A stretch of DNA of 64,000 nt from Selaginella moellendorffii. Lineage: Eukaryota > Streptophyta > Lycopodiopsida > Selaginellales > Selaginellaceae. Below the pieces are notes generated by a model. That model did not search any database and had not been told where the DNA came from. It worked only from the letters and a program-made list of their open reading frames with translations. The position numbers and the translations under genes were made by a program. Below, one piece after another: positions 19,444-30,432 of this stretch (within the stretch, counting starts at the first letter, position 1; each line of letters begins with the position of its first letter). The stretch spans positions 328,269 through 392,268 of the forward strand of contig NW_003314357.1 in the NCBI RefSeq assembly GCF_000143415.4, read 5' to 3'.

Positions 19444-20614
19444 TTAAGAAAGAGGGCGACGCTGAGGATCCAGCTCCACGCTCTCTAGTTGGAGGCTGGG
19501 CGAGGTCGGAAGTTGTTGCTCGGCTTTGAGTTCCATCTCTTGGAGAGCTCTCCGGCCGTAGGCCGTGAGTGAGACCCCGGCTGCCAGTGCCACGCAGAAG
19601 CCCACGACGTTGTAAGTGATCTCCACAGCGTTCATGTGTCGCTTGGCGTGCTTGGCGTCGGCCAAACTCTTGAGTAGCCTCCCACTGCGAAGAAAAGCTT
19701 GTTAGATCCTCCACACGTAAACGAAAAGTGAGAGCTTTTTACCTGTAGATGGTGATGAAGGCTTCTGGGACCATTCCAGCGATGGAGCCGGCGATGTAAG
19801 GCCAGAACTCGATGTTGGTCGCGGCGATGGCGTAGTTGAAGAGCGTGTAAGGGATCGGGGCGACTCGGAGGAGCGTCACAGTGCGGAACTGGTGGAACCA
19901 GCCACCGGATTCAGCAGCTCTCAGCACGGCAGCCTTTCGTGGCCACTTTGAAAGCCATTCCTGCCAAGGGAAGCCAAAGCCAGGAAAGTTTAGATCAATC
20001 GAAAGATAATGAAAAACAGTGCTTGACAAAGACGAAGGAGCAAACAGAAGAAATGAAATGGTTGCTTACTTGGATGCGGTGATGGAAGAGGTAGTGGCCG
20101 ACGAAGTATGGGAGCGTTTGGCCGATGGTCGTGCCAACCATGATGATAATGAAGCCGATTCCATATCCAAAGATGATGCCGGACAACCACATCGGGGGCC
20201 CGGATGGAATGAGCAAGACCGGGAAGATGGAGAGAGCCGCCATGAGCACCAGGGCCAGCTGATGCCGCTTGAATCGTGACGCTACCCACACCAGCACCGG
20301 GATTACGATCTGGCGAGAGGAGAAAGAAGAGGCTTTAGAAGAAATTTCCCCTGCCGTGAGAGAAGAAGACCGAAATTTCGGGCCGGATCGACCGTAGGAC
20401 TCGGTCGATGGATGAGACTGACCTTGTCGAGCAGCAGCGGCAGGATCCAGATCGCAAACACGATGCTTAGAGCCACGCCCAGAGCGGCGATTCCGATGAT
20501 CTTGATCCACCGCCATTTCGTCTTCCTATGTCTGGGCAGCAGCGGTGCGGGCACCAGATCCACGACCTCGAATTCGTCGATCTCAGCCTCTTCCATCCGC
20601 CGGGCCTCCCCCAT
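19444..20614 (-). CDS. VTT-domain (TVP38/TMEM64, SNARE-associated) membrane protein, 296 aa, 4 exons
   Basis: Minus-strand exons 20614-20423, 20309-20070, 19960-19743 and 19684-19444 (introns 113, 109, 58 bases) give 296 residues. After an acidic N-terminus a first helix ([19 protein letters not shown]) is followed by [19 protein letters not shown], then [20 protein letters not shown], which is the conserved glycine-rich part of the VTT domain. The third exon has [19 protein letters not shown], matching the family's conserved R-x-x-P-x-P-x-x-x-x-N block. A last helix lies near [13 protein letters not shown]. Plant members sit in Golgi/ER membranes; relatives of the VTT family are lipid scramblases. 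The start is [13 protein letters not shown], 63 bases from the divergent cyclophilin ATG. Confidence 0.85.
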
Positions 20615-20677
20615 TCTTTCTTCTCGGGGAGTGGTTCTTGGAAGAACCCTAAAAAATATTTCTCTGGAAGGAACTAG
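20615..20677. promoter_or_regulatory. 63-base bidirectional promoter with telo-box
   Basis: Only 63 bases separate two divergent ATGs. They contain AACCCTAAA (20645-20653) roughly in the middle. Both leaders and core promoters must overlap, unless one gene has an unseen upstream exon. The codon directly before the cyclophilin ATG is an in-frame TAG, which fixes that start. Confidence 0.5.
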
Positions 20678-21660
20678 ATGGTGATTCTTTCGCCGCCTTC
20701 CTGCTGCGATTACCAATGCGGCAGACGCATCGCCTTGCTCGCCGCCACAGCTGCCGCGGCATCGTCGACTCTTGCCGCCTCCGCCACTCCTTCGATCGAT
20801 CTTGTTGACACGAGCATCACCGATCGAGTGTTCTTCAATCTGGGGCTATGCCAGAGCAGCAACACGCCCGCGGGGGGCCGGCCGGCGTGCAGCGATTCCG
20901 ATTCGCAGCCCCTTGGCCGTGTCGTGATCGGCCTCTACGGCAATCAAGTGCCACACACAACCCGATTGATCAAGGCCATGGCCACCGGCGCGGCGGGGAG
21001 CTCCTACCAAGGCACGGTCTTCCACAAGGTGATCCAGGGCCGCTACATCCAAGCCGGGCACCAGGGATCCAAAGAGAAGGGCGAGGTTTCTCCGCCATCG
21101 CCAGATTATCTGGAATCCAACCCCGACACGGTCAGTCCCAGATCTTTCCTCCTCCGCCACAGCCGCCCAGGAACGGTGTCGCTGTGCCTGGCCGAGAACG
21201 ACGACGACGAATCCATCCGGCTCAATCCGGATTATCGCAACGTCCAGTTCATGATCACCACAGGCACGATAATCTTCTTCTCTTCCTTTCATTGAGATCG
21301 ATCTTGCATGGCTTCTCGGTTTCTTTGCTCTTGTGTTCTTTGCCAGGCCCAGGCCCAGCTCCCGACCTGGACAATCGAAACATCGTGTTTGGAACTGTTC
21401 TTCAAGGTAAAAACTCCTCTCTCTTTTTCTCTCTCTCTAGGAGATCTCTTGGGCTCGGTGAGGTGGCAATTTTCTTTGCAGGGATTGATATCGTGGCATC
21501 GATCGCAGCCATGCCGACTTTCAAACCCAGCGACCGAGTCCGCGAGTTTAACAACATCGCCCAGATCTTGGGCGACGTCCGTGCTAGCAATGCCAGGAGT
21601 TCTTGGTACAGGCCCGTCAAGCCTGTGCTCATCACTAGCTGTGGAGAGGAACTCCAATAA
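20678..21660 (+). CDS. thylakoid-lumen-type cyclophilin (CYP28/CYP26-2-like), 274 aa, 3 exons
   Basis: Exons 20678-21263, 21347-21406 and 21482-21660 encode 274 residues. The first intron uses a GC donor (CAG|GCACGA) and a normal AG acceptor; this join restores FMITTGPGPAPDLDN without a shift. The N-terminus has a twin-arginine followed by a hydrophobic Ala/Leu stretch (GRRIALLAATAAAASSTL) and an ASA-like cut site, as in Tat-routed thylakoid lumen proteins. The cyclophilin body shows GRVVIGLYGNQVPHTT, TVFHKVIQGRYIQAG, LNPDYRNVQFMITTG and NIVFGTVLQGIDIV. Compared with cyclophilin A, the canonical active-site residues are only partly kept, so peptidyl-prolyl isomerase activity is uncertain, as for several lumen cyclophilins. 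The stretch before the RR is short for a full transit peptide. Confidence 0.82.
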
Positions 21661-21719
21661 GAGTTTCAATCAACAGAGCTCTCTCGATGTTTGACACACG
21701 AGTACTTTGAGGTGAACTG

Positions 21720-23909
21720 CTAGCTCCCAGCCCTTCCGCCAGCTCGCTCGAGAACTTTGCAGCTTTGGTCCACCATTCCAGCTCTTCTATACACGTTGGC
21801 CATGACAACGTAGGCTCCAGCGTCCCTGTCGTTCAGCTTGATCATCGACTCGAACGCCATCTCCGCGATGCTCACGTTTCTCCACTTCTCCGACGCTCCC
21901 AGCACCGAGGCCCACACTGTGGAGTCGGGCTCGAAAGGCATCCTCTCCACCACCGCCACCGCCTCGTCCAGATGGTTTCCACGGCCCAGGAGATCCACCA
22001 GGCAGGTGTAGTGCAACATGTTTGGAGAGATCCCGAACTTGGTGCTCATGAGCTCGAAGAACTCCCGGCCTTTGTCGACCAGCCCCGCGTGGCTGCAAGC
22101 CGTGAGCAGCGAGAAGAAAGTCACGCCATTCACTTGGACACGCTCGCGCAGCATTTGCTCGAAGAGATCCAACACGCTGCTCGTGTCTCCCGCGTGGCTG
22201 TGAGCTTCCAGCAGCGAGTTCCAAGTCACCAGATCCTTGCTGCCTCGATCCATGGAGTGGAAGACTTGGCGAGCTTCGTCCACGCTCCCGCACTTGCCAT
22301 AGAAGCTGACGAGCGAGCTCCCAACGACGGGGTCGTGCCTGTGGACTGATCCAATCTCCTTGGCGTGGATCTTCCTCCCGGTTTCCAGGTCCCCCAGGCT
22401 TCCACAGGCCTTGAGCACCGCGGCAAAAGTTAGAGTGTCAGCTCTCACGGTGCTCTCGCGTTTCATCCGGCAGAAGAGCTCCACTGCCAGCCTCGCATCG
22501 CCACTCTCGGCGTAGCCGAAGATGAGAGCGTTCCAGGACACGACCGTGCGGCTCGGCATCCTCTCAAACACCTCTCGAGCGCTTTGCAAGCTTCCACACT
22601 TGGCGTACATGTTGACGAGGCTGTTCGCCACCTTTGCCTCGAGCTCGCCTCCATGGCTCCTCTGGACGATTTGCGAGTGGATCTCCATTCCCTTTTCCAA
22701 GCACAGAGCTTTCACTCCATCGCTGCTACCATCGAAGCTTGCACAGGCCTTGAGAGCGGCCACGAAAGTCCGAGCATCCGGGACGACTGGAATCAACGCC
22801 ATCTCCGAGAAGAGCTCTAGCGCAGCTCGGCCATCGCCACACTCGGCATAGCCAAGGATCATACAGTTCCAAGATACGAGATCTCGAGCAGCCATCCTAT
22901 CGAAGACTCCCCTCATCTCCTCCAAGCTCCCACACTTGGCGTACATCCTCAGCAGCGAGTTTGCGACGAGCATCTCCATCTCGAGCCGGGATTTTGCTAC
23001 TTGAGAGTGGAGGAGCTTGGCCTTTCGCAGCGACACCACTTTCACGACCTTCCCGGCTAGAAGCACGCCTCGTTCTCTCTCGGCACTCGTTGAGCAAGCC
23101 TTGAAAGCCGCGGCATAAGTCACGGAGTTGGGAGCGATCCCTTCGACTTGCATGAGCGATAGCAAGCGCAAAACCAGATCGAGCTCGCCAATCTCGCCAT
23201 AGCCGGAGATGAGAGACGTCCACGAGATCACGTCGTGGTATTGCATTCGATCAAAAACTCGCTGCGCCTCTCGCAAGCTCCCACACTTTGCATACATATG
23301 GATCAAGGAATTGAGAAGTATCAAGTCCATCGCGAATCCTCTCCTCGCTACTGTCAAGTGAACGAACACTCCCTTGTCTAGAAACCACCGAAGATCATAT
23401 GATACTCCAAGAAACTTTCCTTGAATCTGGTAAGCTTGGATGGTTTCTTCCAGTTCTTCTTTCTCGCTATGAATCTCCAAGCTTGCACAGAGAGCCTTGA
23501 GAACCGCGACGTAGCTGAGAGAATTGGGCTCTATGTTCCGCGATTGCATGGTCGAGAGCAGGTGAAGAGCCGAGTGGGCATCTCCAATCTGGGCATAGCC
23601 AAACATGAGAGAGTTCCACGACACAACGTCGTGGCTGGGCATTGAATCAAACACGCGGTGAGCATCCTCCAGGCTGCCACACTTTGCGTACATTCGGACC
23701 AGAGTGTTAGAGACTTTGGTGTGGAGCTCGCAGCTATGGCGGTGGAGGAGGAGGCTGGAGTGGAGTCTCTTACCAGCATCGAGGTCTCCATTGTTGCCGC
23801 ATGCCTTGAGAGCCGAGATGATGGCGGTGATGGAAATGGTGGGCTTTGCTCCAGCCTCGCAAATCTCATCGCAGCTCGGCACTACTGTGTTCTCGTGCCA
23901 CAGTGACAT
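21720..23909 (-). CDS. PLS-class PPR protein with truncated E region (729 aa)
   Basis: This is a single-exon minus-strand gene of 729 residues. Repeated blocks follow the P-L-S pattern of plant PPR proteins. L-type segments read KVSNTLVRMYAKCGSLEDA, LNSLIHMYAKCGSLREA and VANSLVNMYAKCGSLQSA. S-type segments read VVSWNSLMFGYAQIGD and similar. P-type segments read PNSVTYAAAFKAC. Near the end VTFFSLLTACSHAGLVD, MLHYTCLVDLLGRG and STVWASVLGASEKW mark the E region. The chain stops at KVLERAGGRAGS, without E+ or DYW. Such proteins bind organellar RNA; without DYW they usually recruit a partner deaminase or act in RNA maturation. Two insertions between repeats (near LEIHSEKEELEET and ERERGVLLAGKVV) are longer than usual. 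It ends 59 bases past the cyclophilin stop. Confidence 0.88.
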   Translation of the reverse strand: MSLWHENTVVPSCDEICEAGAKPTISITAIISALKACGNNGDLDAGKRLHSSLLLHRHSCELHTKVSNTLVRMYAKCGSLEDAHRVFDSMPSHDVVSWNSLMFGYAQIGDAHSALHLLSTMQSRNIEPNSLSYVAVLKALCASLEIHSEKEELEETIQAYQIQGKFLGVSYDLRWFLDKGVFVHLTVARRGFAMDLILLNSLIHMYAKCGSLREAQRVFDRMQYHDVISWTSLISGYGEIGELDLVLRLLSLMQVEGIAPNSVTYAAAFKACSTSAERERGVLLAGKVVKVVSLRKAKLLHSQVAKSRLEMEMLVANSLLRMYAKCGSLEEMRGVFDRMAARDLVSWNCMILGYAECGDGRAALELFSEMALIPVVPDARTFVAALKACASFDGSSDGVKALCLEKGMEIHSQIVQRSHGGELEAKVANSLVNMYAKCGSLQSAREVFERMPSRTVVSWNALIFGYAESGDARLAVELFCRMKRESTVRADTLTFAAVLKACGSLGDLETGRKIHAKEIGSVHRHDPVVGSSLVSFYGKCGSVDEARQVFHSMDRGSKDLVTWNSLLEAHSHAGDTSSVLDLFEQMLRERVQVNGVTFFSLLTACSHAGLVDKGREFFELMSTKFGISPNMLHYTCLVDLLGRGNHLDEAVAVVERMPFEPDSTVWASVLGASEKWRNVSIAEMAFESMIKLNDRDAGAYVVMANVYRRAGMVDQSCKVLERAGGRAGS

Positions 23910-24081
23910 TTAAGATCTTGTTTTTTAGAGATGCCAAATGTAGGCAACAAATATAAGCATCTTTATAATTTATAAACACAAATTAATCTTACTGCATGTG
24001 TTTGGTATTGGTTTGTGCAATTTTTTAAAAAATATATAAAATAGTAATGTTAAGAAAATGTTATATAATGTTTTCCTTCTG
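23910..24081. other. short AT-rich stretch with partial MITE sequence
   Basis: TTTATAATTTATAAACACAAATTAATCTTACTGCAT (here at about 23961-23997, quoted only in part elsewhere) resembles the interior of the MITE family. No gene is seen. Confidence 0.35.
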
Positions 24082-24116
<35 letters not shown>

Positions 24117-24127
24117 CACACACACAC
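24082..24127. repeat. compound (TA)n(CA)n microsatellite
   Basis: About twelve TA units lead into about ten CA units. It is the inverted counterpart of the one at 14762-14794. Both lie between the two MITE copies, but at unequal distances from them. Confidence 0.85.
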
Positions 24128-24371
24128 TATAAAAGATAGTAAAACATTATTATATTCCCAAAGTGAAAAAGAGGTATAACTTAGTAAATATTATTAATAA
24201 AGATATTAGATGCAAAGCACTACTTAGGAATATATTTAGAATACTAAGATTTTAAGAAATCTAATACCCAACTCAATAAAAAGTAAAAAAAAAAAATTTG
24301 TTAAGTATAAATTAATTTTAGTTATTAGATGCAGAATATGAATATATTTAATACACTCCTAGATAAAATAA

Positions 24372-24712
24372 ATTGCTACGCATTGCATGTAGCAACTCTT
24401 GGTTTGCTTAATAGTAACATTATTCTTACTTATTAATCCAATTGATCAAATAAAATTTATAATTATAAGCATGTCTATAATTTATAAGCACAAGATAAAT
24501 CTTATTGCATATCAACCATTAGATGATAGAATAAAAAACAAATACTAGAAAGGGTTTAAGAAAGTTTATAAATTATAAAAATGTTTATAAATTATAAATA
24601 CAAAATTAATCTAAATGAATAACAACCGTTAGATGGTAAAATATCCTAGAATATCTAAGCATATTCTAGGTATATTCACTACCATCTCAGTCCCCCTACA
24701 GATTTGCTTAAG
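24372..24712 (-). mobile_element. MITE-like element, copy 2 (inverted)
   Basis: Read on the minus strand, this matches 12331-12676 along its whole length at high similarity: the GGGGGA-x-GGTAGTGAATATAC start, the TTAAACCCTTTCTAGTAT middle and the hairpin ATTGCTAC/GTAGCAA at the end. The ends again carry GGTTTGCTTAA-type inverted repeats. No clear target duplication is visible at either copy. Confidence 0.65.
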
Positions 24713-25767
24713 AAAATTAAAAAGAAAAAGATAAAAACAAATTTTTTTAATTAAATATAAGATATAAACAAATTTAAAATACTAAGACATTAAGAAAATA
24801 TGAGGTTTAAGTGTATAGCTACAATGCTATATACTAATATTAGTTTAGTGGGATTTTGATAGCCATCAAATTAATTTCAATATAGACTATTTACTTCTCT
24901 ATATAAGTTAGAGTTTTTAAGCTAATTAAATATATATATTTCTGTATTTTATGCACTCCTATTGGTGGAGTTGAAGGGTAGTTCTATTTCAAGTGCTTAA
25001 TTTTATGCTTTTGGTTTAAATCTAACTTTTGCATTGTTTAGACTTTTGTTTTTATTCTTGTAGTTTTTTTTTTCTATTTCTTCTTTTTTCCTTTTTTTCT
25101 TTCTGTTCTTTTTCATGGCAAAGCAATAGCTTCATCCTCCTTTGATTTTGGAGCAATAATTAGTACAATTGTTCAATGTTATATAGTTATAATTGAATAA
25201 TTAAACTTAATTGATAGTAGGCATTCATAGGGCATGTGCACCTCTTTTTGCTCTTGTTGCCAATCTTTGTGTTCGGTTGGAGTTCCTTTATGAGAAGTTT
25301 GAGGACAAAAGGTCAAATACGAATGAGAACATATATATTTGAAATAATAACTAACACTACCATTAATAAAAGTTAGAATAACCCAAGGAATTAAGGGTGT
25401 ACTCAAAGGATGAGTTGATGTTCTCATTATATAGGAGGATAATTCAAAGGGGTGAAAACAGCACATATAACTTTACAATAATTGCCATTTATCATTTTTG
25501 GGATGATACTCTGTGTTTAAATAAGCTTTTCATATGTTTTGAAAGAAAAATATTGCAATGGTACAATGGTTTGAGTATAGCTACCATATGGATTGGAGTT
25601 TTTTTCTAAATGTTTTTAAACACATATTTGGATATACTAATGATTGTGATGATGTCTTCCACCATTTACATCATTTTCATCAAGGATTATTTAAGTCAAT
25701 TATACAATTTAGTATTCAGTTCAAGAGCCTTTTATTTCATGTGGAGCCAAATATGTTAGAGTGGATC
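24713..25767. other. AT-rich intergenic, nothing identified
   Basis: Poly-T and TA-rich sequence with short open frames on both strands. I see no gene, no recognisable repeat and no regulatory site. Confidence 0.5.
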
Positions 25768-26772
25768 TGTAGTGCATGTAATCATAGGATGAGATTTATA
25801 TATACTGTCACCGTGGATCTTTGAAACCTTGGGAAATTAATAGGGATAAAATAGCCAGTAAGGGCTCTCTCATCAAGCAATTGCCCTTTTTCCAATTGGA
25901 TTAAAGGGAGAGAGATAAGGTGTGCTACAGTTGATATCAGAGCAAATGGCATGGGTTTGATTCTCATTGATTAGTGGCTACTTAAAAATATAATATACCC
26001 TTGAGCAAGGTATATTCCTATCCCTAAATTGAAATCATACATATTGGGCACCATGCATACATCCTTCCTTTTGTGTGGAGTATCCATGGATGAAGGTATC
26101 CACCGTAGGACTGCGGTACGGGTGGATGACTAGTTGCCTCATATGGAATAACTAGTCTACACAATGGAAGGATTGGTATATTCAATGTGGAAATGGAGGT
26201 GCTGTTCCCCTTGGCTTAGTAGGGGTTGTTAGTCAATAATTAATGAGGACATTGACATCTTTGAAGGGGGGGTGAGTGTAACACTTGTGATCATGGGATG
26301 AGATTTGGATATACTGTCACTGTGGTTCCAAAGGGCTCAGTAGGCATGGTTCCAAAGGGCTTAATAGGGGTTGTTAGTCAATATTCAATAAAGACATTGA
26401 CATCTCTAAAGTGGGGGTGAGTGTAATGCATGTGATCATGGGATGAGATTTAGATATACTAACATTGACATCTCTGAAAGGGGGGTGAATGTAACACATG
26501 TAATCATGGGATGAGATTTGGATATACTGTCACCGTGGTTCTAAGGGGCTTAGTAAGGGTTGTTAGTCAATAGTCAATGAGGACATTGACATCTTTGAAG
26601 TGGGGGTGAGTGTAGTGCATGTGATCATGGGATGAGATTTAGATATACTGTCACCGTGGATCCATAGAACTTTAGGGGATAAATGGGAATAAAATAACCA
26701 CTAAGGGCTCTCTCATCAAGCAATTGCCCCTTTTTTAGTTAACTTAAGGGGAGAGAGATAAGGTGTGCTACA
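25768..26772 (+). mobile_element. TRIM family 1: full copy plus scrambled tandem units
   Basis: A 162-base LTR (25768-25929, TGTAGTGCATGT to GTGTGCTACA) is followed by a primer site TTGATATCAGAGC (25931-25943, one base from the initiator-tRNA-Met type), a non-coding interior of about 330 bases and a G-rich tract GGGGGGGTGAG before the next LTR start at 26277. That LTR is cut after about 50 bases (CTGTCACTGTGG) and joined to a late interior segment. Two more such units start near 26424 and 26491. The array closes with a complete 162-base LTR at 26611-26772. There is no coding capacity, so this is a terminal-repeat retrotransposon in miniature. Confidence 0.75.
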
Positions 26773-26967
26773 GGATCAAATTGGGAATGTTGTAACTAAT
26801 GTTTCATCAAGATATTGTAGGACTTATGCATACATTTGCTTTAACCACCTTTGACAACGCTCTTTGATTGGCACAATAATATAAGATATTACTTCTTCCA
26901 TTTATCATTGTATATACTTTTGCTTTACTTTTTATGGGAGATGATTTTATTTTGATGGAGATTGACT

Positions 26968-28076
26968 ATTATAAATGTGACTGTAGGTATCAAAAATTAC
27001 CTATCAGTTAGTCCTTCTAGATATTCTTTCTTTATTGTCACAACAAGAGGAAGTTAGTATTTTTGGTTCCCTTTTTAGCCCCTCTTGTTCAAATGTTAGT
27101 AAATTGGGTTTAACATCTGTACTTAGTCAAATGAACATAAGTTAGGAGCTTCTATGTGTTTCTTGCTAAGCATACTCAACTTAACTTTTAATTCTCTTTT
27201 GTTTTATTTTACACTAGTTTGACAAGAACCCTCACATATTGAGACTAGTATCTTAATATTGTTAAATAATAGCTTGTTGTGTCTACTAAACACCCTTGGT
27301 ATTATGCCCTATATATTGGTCCTGTTTAGTTTCATTAGCTATTTATGAAAAGTGTTTAGATTTGTTAATTTGGTATATCTATAGAATGTAGAGATTGTCT
27401 TGAACATAATGGTGTTAGTCCTTTGTCCAAATTTACAATTTAACACCATTCCATATTTAATAAGTTTCAAGTTTGTTCCAAAGATTAATTCCTAGTACTA
27501 AGGGTGAAAACCCAAAGTGTGCATTCGTCAAGGGGGAAGGGGTTGTAAAGGGTTCCAAATATATAGTAAGGATAGTAGGTAGATAAGGAATGGCTAATCA
27601 ACCTGAGGTATAGTTTAATTTTCACTTGTGTGTTTGTCCTTGTTTTATGTTTAGCTTGGGTCTAAGCCCAAGTTCTATAGTATGCTAGTTAGTGGAGTAC
27701 CCATATCCTTATGTTAAACCATCGGTATGCTGAAATAACATTAAACTTTATTTGGCACCATTTTGTGTGCTGGTGCTAGCATTGGGATGTTGAAAACTCT
27801 AGGACTGTTTTAACATCACTCCATACACTTGTCCCTTTACTCTTTTGTCTGAACACTTAAGAGTCACTCCGTATTCTAGTTCCTTCGCTCTTTGGCTACA
27901 AGCTTGGAAGTTTGGTTCTGTTCCTTTGTTTCCTAAGGCCCTAAAACTTAGATTCCACTCTGCTAACCTTGGATATGTAGCATATGACATATGGTATATG
28001 AAGATTTAGGTTCTGCTTCATGTTTATTTTATAGTAAATCACTATAGAATAAAGGGTGAAAACCAAATGCGTTACA
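26968..28076 (+). mobile_element. solo LTR of the 1.1-kb LTR family, decayed
   Basis: From about AAATGTGACTGTAGGTATC to GGGTGAAAACCAAATGCGTTACA this segment follows the large LTR of 35872-37008 from end to end, with many substitutions. No primer site or polypurine tract flanks it, so it is a solo LTR. It lies between two copies of TRIM family 1. Confidence 0.65.
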
Positions 28077-28288
28077 TTGATGCTGTTATTGCCTATGTTT
28101 AAGGATAAGAGTAAAGGACGTGGTTGTGCCCATGATGTTTACTATTGAGCATATAATGACATTGGCCATATGTATTAGCATTATCGGCATTTTTTGGATT
28201 GGTATCCTTCATTTCAAGGGTGGAGGCCTTGATATTAATAAGTGTTATTATTGTGGAAGATCTTGATATAAAGATTCTTCTAGGAAAT

Positions 28289-29080
28289 TATAGCGCATGT
28301 AATCATAAGATGAGATTTAGATATACTGTCACCGTGGATCCTTGGAACCTTGGGAGATAAATAGGGATAAAATAGCCACTAAGGGCTCTCTCATCAAGCA
28401 ATTGCCCCTTTTCCAATTGGCTTAAGGGGAGAGAGATAAGGTGTGCTATAGTTGGTATTAAAGCAAATGGCATGGGTTTGATTCTCATTGATTAGTGGCT
28501 ACTTAAAAATATAATATACCCTTGAGCAAGGTATATTCCTACCCCTAAATTGAAATCATACATATTGGGCACCATTTGTATGTCCTTCCTCTTGTGTGGA
28601 GTATCCAAGGATGAAGGTATTCACTGTAGAATTGTGGTACAAGTGGATGACTAGTTGCCTCATATAGAATAGCTAATCTACACAATGGAAGGATTAGTAG
28701 ATTTAGTGTGGAAATGGAGGTGCTGGTTCCCCTTAGCTCGGTAGGGGTTATTAGTCAATAATCAATGAGGACATTGACATTTTTGAAAGTGTTAGTTTAC
28801 ACAATAGAAGGATTGGTAGATTCAGTGTGAAAATGGAGGTGTTAATTCCTCTTAGCTCGGTAGGGGTTATTAGTCAATAGTCAATAAAAACATTGACATT
28901 TCTGAAAGGAGGGGTGAATGTAGCGCATGTGATCATGGGATGAGATTTGGATATACTGTCATCATGGATCTTTGGAATCTTAAGGGATAAATGGGGATAA
29001 AATAGCCACTAAAGGCTCTCCCATCAAGCAATTGCCCCTTTTCCAGTTGGTTTAAGGGGAGAGAGATAGGATGTGCTACA
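28289..29080 (+). mobile_element. TRIM family 1, complete copy
   Basis: The 162-base LTRs at 28289-28450 and 28919-29080 flank a 468-base interior. A primer-site relic TTGGTATTAAAGC follows the first LTR, and a purine tract GAAAGGAGGGGTGAATG precedes the second. The interior contains a duplicated segment of about 120 bases (28673-28793 and 28794-28917). The flanks GAAAT and AAAAT may be a target duplication with one change. Confidence 0.75.
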
Positions 29081-29989
29081 AAAATGAAGAGTTGCACAAA
29101 TAATGGGGTTCTTACGTGAATAAGTCAGTGACCCTTTCATCTTTCTTTTAAAAGTACTATCAAGAGGTTCACTCAACACAAATTTATCTAATATTTACTT
29201 TTCAAACTCGTTTTAATAATAAGAGATTACTTATATTCTCTCCATGTTAGCTGATATGGGCTTGAGTTTTTCTTCTATTGCCTAGTTTGTTGTCACACAT
29301 TATTAATTACAGTTGCATCATATGGTAGCACTAGTCTTCATTCTTTATGGCATACGTAGGCAAGATGAGGTGGACATAGTTGTCCGTATGGGTAACCTTG
29401 ACCTTTAACTACTGCAAATGGTGTTGAATTAAGCTTTCGACCTTATAGTTGCAATGCAATTATACTAAATGTCACTTTAAGGCTTCTCCCCTTTTTGTAT
29501 TATACTCCTTTATATTTCTTCCATTCTTTTCATTTTTGTTATACTTCCTCCCTCTACTTTTACTTTTATTTCCATTACTTCTTATTATGTTTCCTTTTTG
29601 CTTTTATATTCCCTTTTATGATCTTTCAAATAATTTTATGTTGCAGTGGTTGATTAGCTCAAGAAGTAGTATATTGATAATTTTGACTTTGATAAATCAT
29701 ATAGGGCCAAGATTGCAATATGTCATCCTATTCCAATTGGGGATGTTTGTCCAATCAAACTTTTTGTGTGGCATTGGTCATCAAAGGAGATGACAATTTT
29801 ACGTGCAGATGTCAAAAAAATGTTGAAGGGTGTTATTTGAAAATCTCAAAATCCTTAGGCTTATGAACCTCAACTTGTGATGACTTTTGATAGGAGCAAT
29901 CAATTTAGCTTTTAATAATTATCTGTTAAACAAGGTGATTAATATTTTTAAATCATTTAAAGAGAAGTTATTTGTTCATCAAATTAAAT
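29081..29989. other. intergenic, possibly decayed gypsy interior
   Basis: No gene is supported. The 114-codon frame at 29449-29793 is a Phe/Leu/Pro run from pyrimidine-rich DNA. Its position before the reverse transcriptase relic suggests it may be worn-out retroelement interior, but no motif is recognisable. Confidence 0.35.
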
Positions 29990-30432
29990 TTTACTCTTTG
30001 GTATTGACAAGTGTTAATGGCCAAGAAAGATGTTCCCAAGATTGCTTTTTGTACACCATTTAATTTTTACAAGTTTTTAGTGATCCTGTTCGATTTGAAT
30101 AATGCTTTAGTGATTTTTCAATAGATAATAGACAAAGTTATTTTTTATATGCTGTTGGTAACTACTAATTTCATTGATAATGTCTTGATCCATTCAAAGA
30201 GGATATGAGAGGAGCATGCTTGTGATATTCACAAAGTATTGGATTGGTAACAGGAAGTTGGTTTGAAACTGAAAACCTCAAAATGCGTGTTTGGATCCAA
30301 AGATACAACTTATCTTAGGTATTGTATTTTTTATGAAGGTTTGCAAGTTGGTCTCAACAAACTTGTAACTATTCTAAAGTTCCTTACTCTAAAGTGTGTG
30401 AATGATGTATAGTGCTTTCTAGGCAAGGCATA

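Noticed and set aside
29449-29793. 114-codon hydrophobic frame that could pass for a membrane protein
   Set aside because: Phe/Leu/Pro content comes from a pyrimidine-rich stretch; no family pattern.
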